Part shown: positions 57,664 through 64,000 of the stretch, piece by piece
Numbering within the stretch: the stretch's first letter is position 1
Layout of the letters: each line of letters starts with the position of its first letter
From: Hemerocallis citrina
Taxonomy: Eukaryota; Streptophyta; Magnoliopsida; Asparagales; Asphodelaceae
Direction of reading: 5' to 3'
DNA length: 64,000 bases
NCBI GenBank assembly: GCA_017893485.1
Contig: JACEHZ010000373.1
Coordinates: 620,001-684,000 of the forward strand
Position numbers and translations under genes: made by a program
Notes under the pieces: model-generated
Seen by the model: the letters and a program-made list of their open reading frames with translations, nothing else
The model's database searches: none
What the model was told of the DNA's origin: nothing

Positions 57664-58032
57664 CAGTTGACTGGTGGCAGTATCAGTCGACTGTTCTGCG
57701 AACATCACAACATCATAGTCGGTTCAGTTGACTGGTGGCAGTATCAGTCGACTGTTCTGTGAATACTTTGAAAACTCAAACACCAAAATTCAGGACAGCA
57801 GCAGTCGACTGTGGAAGTAGACAGTCGGCTGTTCTGCGAGTTCTCAAACTCAAAAAGGGCCAGTTCAGTCGACTGTGAGAATATCCAGTCGACTGTTCTG
57901 CGAACTTTGAAACATCAAAAAACAATAGTCAGTTCGGTTCAGTCGACTGTGCAAGAAGATAGTCGATTGTTCCGCCGACGAAAACAATTTCTTATACTTG
58001 TCAGTCGACTGTGGAAGGTAGACAGTCGACTG
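57664..58032 (-). promoter_or_regulatory. Cluster of six CAGTCGACTG-type pairs in F
   Basis: Pairs start at 57664/57684, 57725/57745, 57802/57822, 57866/57886, 57940/57960 and 58002/58023. Within-pair spacing is 20 bp five times and 21 once; pair-to-pair spacing is 61-77 bp. Seven of the twelve sites are exact CAGTCGACTG and five differ at one or two bases. TTCTGCGAA or similar follows several second members, as in element B. Position is about 1 kb downstream of the TATA-like site in F's orientation. Confidence 0.6.
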
Positions 58033-58815
58033 TCAATTACACCAATTTCAGCCTGCATATATTTTTCGACCTTTTAATTGGTTTGTACTTCCATATAAAA
58101 GTATAGATCATTTCCAGAATGTATTCCTTTTAAAAACAATATCGTATACGTTCTCAAATTCACAAGTTTCTCATTTTTCAATGAAATCCTTAAAATGCAT
58201 CAAAACATATATCCAATCGATTTTCCAAATAAACTGTTGTCTTTTATCAAAATCACTTTATAAAATCTCTATGCTCACAAAATAGATATTTTGAGGTTAG
58301 AACCGCACTTCTTTGCCATATTAACAACAAACAATTCTTTTATACACATTTGCATTATTTCAATTACTATTTCAACCATACATCATACAATTAAAACTTA
58401 CCAAATGGTACATATTCTTGCATGCAAATATTCTAACAATCATCATAACACTTTTTGGACCATAAATTTAACAATTCACATCTATCCCAATAATTAAAAT
58501 TTAGCAACCAATCTCTACAACAACTAGCATGTAATTTCATTATACCAATTCAAATTCAACAAATAAATTGTATATCATCTATCATGTAAATTCTACTCCT
58601 AAAATAGAAAGCATTCAAGAAACACCCAAATAAAGTTGAAGAAATGTACTCAAATGAACTCCTAGAATTAGGAGCTCCTAAAGAAAACTCCAATTGCAAC
58701 CTCCTCGAAAACCGTGCACCAAAGCAAGCCCACACTCCATTTCGGCAAGCATCCATCAAGATTCCCGAAATGCACCGCAAGTCTAGCACCTTCCTCTCAT
58801 TCATGTGCACATACC

Positions 58816-58819
<4 letters not shown>

Positions 58820-58869
<50 letters not shown>

Positions 58870-58870
58870 C
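58820..58870. repeat. (TA)n(CA)n microsatellite
   Basis: TA run of about 38 bp followed by a CA run. Frames through it are artefacts. Confidence 0.95.
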
Positions 58871-60290
58871 TATGAATAATGTATCTATATATATAGTTGG
58901 ATAGGTGAGTAGGTTGTAGCACATGGCTAGGTGTGGGCTGCTTTCGGATTGGAACCAGGGAAAAGAAAGAAGAGAATGAGAGAGTGAGAGAGACTAGGTG
59001 GTATTTTATAGGTTAACTAGGTTTGCCCATTGACACGTGCCTATGACACGTCTTCGGAACGGTGCACCTTGTTTGATCATAAAAAATAGTTTTGGAGGTC
59101 CAGCAAATTAATTGAAGTAGCAAACATAGAGCAAAAAACATATTATATTTTTTTTTGATTTTTTTGAATTATTTTTAATGTTTTTAAAATTTTAAATTGT
59201 TAAAATTTTAAATTTTTTAATATTTTAAAATTTTAAAAAATTTTATTTTCTTAATTTTTTTAATAGAAGAGGGAGGGAGAGAGAGAGAAAAAAATTAAAT
59301 AAATATAGAAGTTGTTTTGGGTGGGAAATTTGAATTTGAGTTTTGGGGGGAACTTTTGGGGGGAAAATATGTTTTGTAAGGCTAGATCTGGGCCTTTGAT
59401 TTTTGGGGGAATTGAAGGAGAGCCACTTGATAGCTTTCTTTGTGTTTTATTATATAGATTAGGAGGTAGTTAGAGTAACCACCTCTCACATGAACACCAC
59501 TAACTTCACTTCTAAAATTTTCAACTTGTTTTTCCTCCTTCTTTCAAAAATCAAATTTTAGTTTTTCCCTCCTCCCTAAAACAGCCCGGTCCCCAAAATT
59601 GTGTGCACATCGCACGTATGCACGTGCACGTGCTTTGTGTACAAAATAATTTATTTATTTAAAATAATTTATTTATATATGTAATAAATATATAAAATTA
59701 ACTTAGAAATTATACTTTTCATGCACAATAAAAATAGACAAACAATTTCATGAAATTTATTTTGAAAGAATAATACGCTTAAAGCACGTGCACCGAAACA
59801 CGTGCGTCACCCGTAAAATCTCAAAAATACAAAAATTGATTTTGTCAACCAAAAAATATTTATAATTAATTGGAATGCAACATAAAGAATATATTTAATA
59901 TACATATTCAATAATGTACGGAAAACACGTGTATTGCACGTAAAAGTTTATTTTAATTAAAATAGACAAAAATTGAATTCTATTTACAAAATGAATTTAA
60001 GCATGTTTATAAAAATAAATAATTGAAACTCATCGAAAACTTTGCACGTAACGGTGGAATACCCGAAATCGACACGTGCATCGATAATACGTAAAAAGCA
60101 CGTAAAAACTCAAGGATTGAAATTTAGCAATTGAGTTGCCTCAAATCGGATTTTGAGAATACGGGATTGCATAAATAATCGGAATTCAAAATGTATATCA
60201 AAATTTGTTAATCAATAACAGTACAAAATACACGTGCGTAACACCTGAGGGCAAAATTGTCATTTAAATTTTGCGGGGTGTTACAGTGTC

Positions 60291-61396
60291 GATCCCCGCG
60301 CTGCCGTCCTTGCCATGTCCCGTTGCACCGCCAGTGCCGCCCCCTTGCTATTTTGGCTGATTGTTCAGTGATTCTCTCTCTTGCTCTGTTGAAGTGCTGT
60401 CTCTTTGCTATTGTGTGGTGCTGTTTTGTTGGTTCTCTTTTACACGTGTATTGCACGTGTTATTGTGTGTTCGTGGGTTCGTTGCTTTGGGATTCTTATC
60501 CCGTTATTCTTGGTATTTGTTTTCATCGTCTAACGGACAAGTAACTTGTATTAAATTCTTTTGCATATACAAGTACAAAATACCGCTTGTAGTGTAGTTG
60601 GGTTCTAGAGACAATTCGTGTGTGAAACCCCTTGTTGATATTCTCTCTATTGTGATGATTTGACCATAGTTGCCTCACGACATATATGACATGAATTAAC
60701 CTAGGGTTGACCACTTTTGATGTATATGTTCATGCTATCTTGAGATATCTGTGTTTGATGTGTTATTTGTGTTATACTTGTCGAATACTTGTAAAATATC
60801 CTATACCATATTGCTTGGACATCCAGTACACCATAATCCATGTTATCATCATATTGTTTCGATATTGTTATTATTGTTCATTTCATGTCTCGAATTGCAT
60901 ATGGTATTGTTGCATTAATAAAATAGGTAACAAGCTGGGATTTAAGGAAAAGATCTAGTAGTTGACAATATAGAGACTATACTCGGAAGGGAGCTCGTGG
61001 TTGTCCTATAATTACTGAATGACTGAATGACTGAATGAATGAATAATTGGATAACTGTATATTGTTCCATGGATACCGATAGTGAATAACTGAATGACTG
61101 TATGACTAAATAACTGAATACGGAAAAGAATTGTTTATACCGTTTTCCGAGTACATGAACTATAGAGCCAACCACTAAGTCTAAAGTGAAACCGTTTGAT
61201 TGTAGCAACCATGTAGTAAAAGTATGGATGCATGAAGTACTACCTAGATAGTAATAATACAAGACTTGAATATGACTCTTGACACTTGATACTTATTACT
61301 TGTTACTTGTTACTTGATTTCGTGATACTTGGTTCGTGATACTCGTTACTTATTCACTCGACACTTATTACATGCTACATACACTTGTTTATCTTG
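60291..61396 (+). repeat. 3' LTR of E2, second part, 3'-truncated
   Basis: Continues the LTR after F and matches the 5' LTR up to ACACTTGTTTATCTTG, where about 520 bp of LTR end are missing. Element D sequence follows directly. The GACTGAATGACTGAATGA simple repeats near 61015 are shared with 53375. Confidence 0.75.
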
Positions 61397-61427
61397 CCGA
61401 TTACAAGGGATTGGTTACACAAGAAGT

Positions 61428-62560
61428 TTAGTCCTCCAATTCGAGGTACTTGATGAGGTGCTCCGCATTCCAAGGTCTCTTGACTATGTTGCCTCCCAGG
61501 TTAGTGAATCGGTAGGTGCCAGTGCGCACTACTTCGGAGATCTTATATGGGAACTCCCAATTAGGGGCTAACTTCCTCTTTTTGGTGGGGTGGGATACCG
61601 CCAATTTCCTGAGAACGAGGTCACCATGTTTGATGTTGGTGGGACGGACTTTCTTGTTGTAAAATTTCTTGACCTGTTGCTGGTATATGCATCCTCTGAT
61701 GGTGGATTTTTCCCTGACTTCGTCGATTAGATCCATGTTGGCTCTGAGGTCTGTCGAGTTACTCTCCTCGTCGAAGGCCATGATCCTGGGTGAAGGGGGG
61801 CCGATCTCTAAGGGTATAGCCGCCTCGTACCGTAGGTTAGGTTGAAAGGCGACTCGCCCGTGGGGATCCTCTTTGTCGTTCGGTGCACCCAGAGAATGCT
61901 CGGAAGTTCGTCGACCCATAGCCCCTTGGGTGAATTGTCCAATCACTTCTTAAGGCCGTCAAGGATTTGGCGGTTCACATTTTTGGCTTGGCCGTTTGAT
62001 TGAGGGTGGCATATCGACGAGAAGCATTGCTGAACGCCGATGTCTTCGCAGAACTTTCAAAAATTCTTACCCGCAAACTAGGTCCTGTTGCCGTTGATGA
62101 GCACCTGCAGGATCCCGAATCGGCAGATGATGTGTCTCCAGAAGAATTGTTGAGTCTGATGCTCGGTGATCGTGGCCAGGGGTTCTGCCTCAATCCTCTT
62201 GGTATAGTAGTCAATGGCCACCACCAGGAATTTCCTTTGGCCCGTTGCTTGAGGAAAGGGGCCGACCAAGTCCATCCCCCACATAGCAAAGGGGGTCGGA
62301 CTGGCCAGAGATCGGAGGTTGGCCTGCGGGAGTCTCTTCACTGATGAGAATCTTTGGCAAGGGCCGCACATTTTGATGAGGTCTTGGGCGTCTTGCAACA
62401 TGGTCGGCCAGTAGTGCTCATTATTTAGGGCCTTTCGGGCGAGCGGCCTTCTCTCCATGTGACATCTGCCGATCTCCTCGTGTAGTTCCTTCAGAGCATA
62501 CTTGGCATCTTCAGGGGCTAGGCAACGGAGGTAGGGTCTACCGTCATCTATCGTGTATGA
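61428..62560 (-). pseudogene. Integrase of element D
   Basis: In order: YALKELHEEIG and CGPCQRF (zinc module), WGMDLVGPFPQATGQRKFLV (first catalytic Asp), the second-Asp region degenerate (VLINGNRT where A has VLVTDNGT) with a following stop, then NGQAKNVNRQILD, and the C-terminal GDLVLRKLAVSHPTKKRKLA and WNAEHLIKYLELED ending at 61428. The closest relative seen is element A's integrase. It is not functional. Confidence 0.85.
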
Positions 62561-62610
62561 GTACTTAAAGAGCGTTCCATTGATCAGGGTGAATCTCTCG
62601 GAGCGGACTC

Positions 62611-63125
62611 TTATCCTTCTTGCCTCGGATCGATCTTGAGGGAGTTCGCCCTCCGAAAGGAACTTTTGAATTGTTGTTGTCCATTTGTCTGGTTGGAGAC
62701 CGGTGGTGAGGCAGGAGGCTTAGGGAGGTCGATGCTGGGCTTGAGGAGGACCTTGATCAGGACGGTGCGGTCGAGCCCCTCGAAGGACGATGAGGCGAAC
62801 TTCGACAATGAATCCGCCTAGGCATTATGTTCCCTGGGGATTCGTTCTACCAAGTGGTATTCGAAAGACGCTAAGAGATGATGGACTACCACCAAGTATT
62901 GTACCATTCGAACATCGCAAGCTTCGAACTCCCCGGTGATCTAGTTGACCACAAGCTGGGAGTCGCTAAAGGCCTTGATGTGTCTGGACCAGGTCGTGTG
63001 TGCTAAGGTGAGCCCAGTGATCATAGCTTCGTACTCTGCTTCATTGTTCGAGGTCGGGAAATTCAGACAGAGAGAGTATTGAAGAACCAAATTATCAGGA
63101 CCCTTCAGGATGGTCCCTCTCGGGA
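62611..63125 (-). pseudogene. Archaeal-type RNase H of element D
   Basis: Begins abruptly at TILKGPDNLVLQYSLCLNF, equivalent to the middle of A's first aRH strand, so the first catalytic Asp segment is missing. SNNEAEYEAMITGLTLAHTT and KAFSDSQLVVN follow, then TAG near 62941 and another TAG near 62820 (HNA-ADSLSKF), both where CAG is expected. A linker reaches integrase. Confidence 0.8.
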
Positions 63126-63797
63126 GGGAGCTCAACTGCATCGAGGGGAAATACCCTACCCCCGATCGCGGTCATGTAGCACGAACGTGCTGACTCCTGG
63201 TTACCTTGGACGACGCCAACCCCAAGGTCGGTTGGGAATTCCAGCTTCAGATGGTAGGCCGAGGGGACGGCCTCGAATGAGCAGAGCCCGGGTCGGCCGA
63301 GGATGGCGGTGTATGCCGCCTTGACGTTTACCACCATGAAATCCATCGACTCGGTTCGGAGGATGGGGGCCATACCTGCCAGTACATCTAGTGTCACGAT
63401 CCCCTCAATTTTTATGGGATGCCCGAGAACCCATGAAGGGTGTAACCGGCCGACTTGAGCTTTTCTTAGGGGAGTTTGAGGTTCTCAAATGCTTCCAGGA
63501 AAAGGATGTTAACCGATTGTCAATGTCCACCAGGATACGGCGGACCTCAAAATTGGCCATGACAAGGCTGATGAGGAGGGCATCGCAGTGTGGAAGTCGG
63601 AAGCCTTCGAGGACTTCTCCAGAGAAGGAGATCGCTCGCTGCTTAACCTGAGGGGAGGGATGGTCCCGAACAGAGTTGACCTCTCGAACGAAGGCCTTGG
63701 AGAGGTATTGGATAGCCCTCCCTTGGGTCCGCCGTGGACGCAGTACAGGATAGCCGTTCCGCCTGTTTCCTCGGGTTCGGGGTCCTGCTGGGGCCAC
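63126..63797 (-). pseudogene. Protease of element D, fused to aRH by deletion
   Basis: AFVREVNSVRDHPSPQ, FRLPHCDALLISLVMANFEV and RRILVDIDNRLTSF (active site DNGSS degraded), then ESMDFMVVNVKAAYTAILGR and CYMTAIGGRVFPLDAVELP match element A's protease. A shift occurs near 63400. At about 63120 it abuts aRH directly. RT and the first RNase H, about 1.57 kb in A, are absent. Confidence 0.8.
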
Positions 63798-64000
63798 CGA
63801 CTGGTAATCCGTGGAGGAGGTGAAGGCCTCGGGCTCCTCGGTTCTCTTCGGTCTTTGGGATTGGCCCGGGCGAACTCCCTCAGATCTCCTCGTTGGATGA
63901 GGGCTTCAATCTCGTCTTTGAGGGCTTGGCAATGATCTGTCTCGTGCCCGGTGTCTCGGTGAAAGCGGCAGTAGAATTTTTGGTCTCGCTTCTTGCCATT
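63798..64000 (-). pseudogene. gag nucleocapsid end of element D
   Basis: The minus strand encodes FYCRFHRDTGHETDHCQALK, the same zinc knuckle as element A's CRYHRDHGHDTNDC, then DEIEALIQRGDLREFARAN. The rest of gag and the 5' LTR lie beyond the window. Confidence 0.85.

Larger units (their letters stand above)
55991..60285 (-). mobile_element. F: 4.3-kb solo LTR, Tekay/Del-like
   Basis: Ends are TGTAACACCCCG and CGGGGTGTTACA (inverted). The perfect duplication GTGTC flanks it (55986-55990 and 60286-60290). On the minus strand the start TGTAACACCCCGCAAAATTT followed by GACAATTTTGCCCTCAGG is typical of Tekay LTRs. A TATA-like TATAAAATA is at 59002-59010. No gag-pol. It carries six palindrome pairs at 57664-58032 and a TA/CA microsatellite. 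Diverged from E1/E2 LTRs. Confidence 0.8.
52134..61396 (+). mobile_element. E2: truncated Tekay/Del-like element
   Basis: It comprises a 5' LTR (start missing), PBS, a 0.7-kb interior without gag-pol, and a 3' LTR (end missing) that is interrupted by solo LTR F. The interior ends GCAAATTTCGAGGATGAAAT then GGATGGTAGGAT before the LTR start TGTAACTCCC, a pattern typical of Tekay/Del chromoviruses. Because both outer ends are lost no target duplication can be checked. Confidence 0.65.
7912..64000 (-). mobile_element. Element D: Tat-like Ty3/gypsy retrotransposon, runs off the window
   Basis: Element D reads right to left: gag zinc knuckle (63830-64000), protease, archaeal-type RNase H, integrase (to 61428), then an antisense gene region (51261 back to 44719), an 88-bp minisatellite, a polypurine tract and the 3' LTR. 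The aRNase H between RNase H and INT marks the Tat branch. It is disrupted by element B, solo LTR E1 and element E2 with F. RT and the first RNase H are deleted, so it cannot move alone. Its 5' LTR lies beyond the right edge, so its target duplication cannot be checked. Confidence 0.75.

Noticed and set aside
63561..63595. CTGATGAG word resembling a hammerhead ribozyme core
   Set aside because: No matching GAAA segment and stems at the required positions; it lies within degraded protease coding sequence.

Overview
The window is nuclear DNA from a flowering plant, probably a large-genome eudicot. It is AT-rich, has spliced GT-AG genes, and is dominated by plant Ty3/gypsy LTR retrotransposons (Athila-, Tat- and Tekay/Del-like) with plant DNA transposons (PIF/Harbinger-, hAT- and Mutator-like). 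No ordinary host gene is intact. The only host-derived coding sequence I recognise is an F-box gene fragment carried inside a TIR element.

Layout. 1-7911 is non-coding DNA holding a fold-back MITE (1960-2324), a region of short palindromic cassettes (2969-3484), two PIF/Harbinger-like elements with TAA/TTA target duplications (3729-4901, carrying the F-box fragment, and 6602-7795), a hAT MITE (6118-6431) and a Mutator-like MITE (7587-7759) nested in the second Harbinger element. From 7912 to the right edge lies a Tat-like element on the minus strand (element D). It has a 3' LTR at 7912-8395, an 88-bp minisatellite, a gene antisense to its own pol starting at 44719, and a pol that has lost RT (61428-64000).

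D is the host of nested insertions. Element B (9247-41921, Athila-like, minus strand, TSD GGGTC) landed in D's minisatellite. B's gag was hit twice: by C (16695-23644, a gag-only Athila-like element, TSD TTGGT) and by A (24130-39222, a Tat-like element on the plus strand, TSD CCCTT). A Tekay-like solo LTR, E1 (46738-50375), splits D's antisense gene. A truncated Tekay-like element, E2 (52134-61396), lies between that gene and D's integrase, and a 4.3-kb solo LTR, F (55991-60285, TSD GTGTC), is nested in E2's 3' LTR.

Element A is the most informative. Its gag-PR-RT-RH-aRH-INT is one reading frame broken by four in-frame stops, while its antisense strand carries a three-exon gene whose predicted splicing gives an uninterrupted 687-residue frame with its own TATA box and an upstream 223-bp tandem array. 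D has the same arrangement with a different repeat (88 bp). The most unusual non-coding signal is a set of paired 10-bp palindromes (CAGTCGACTG twice, starts 20-22 bp apart) that recurs in the LTR of B and in the unrelated solo LTR F.
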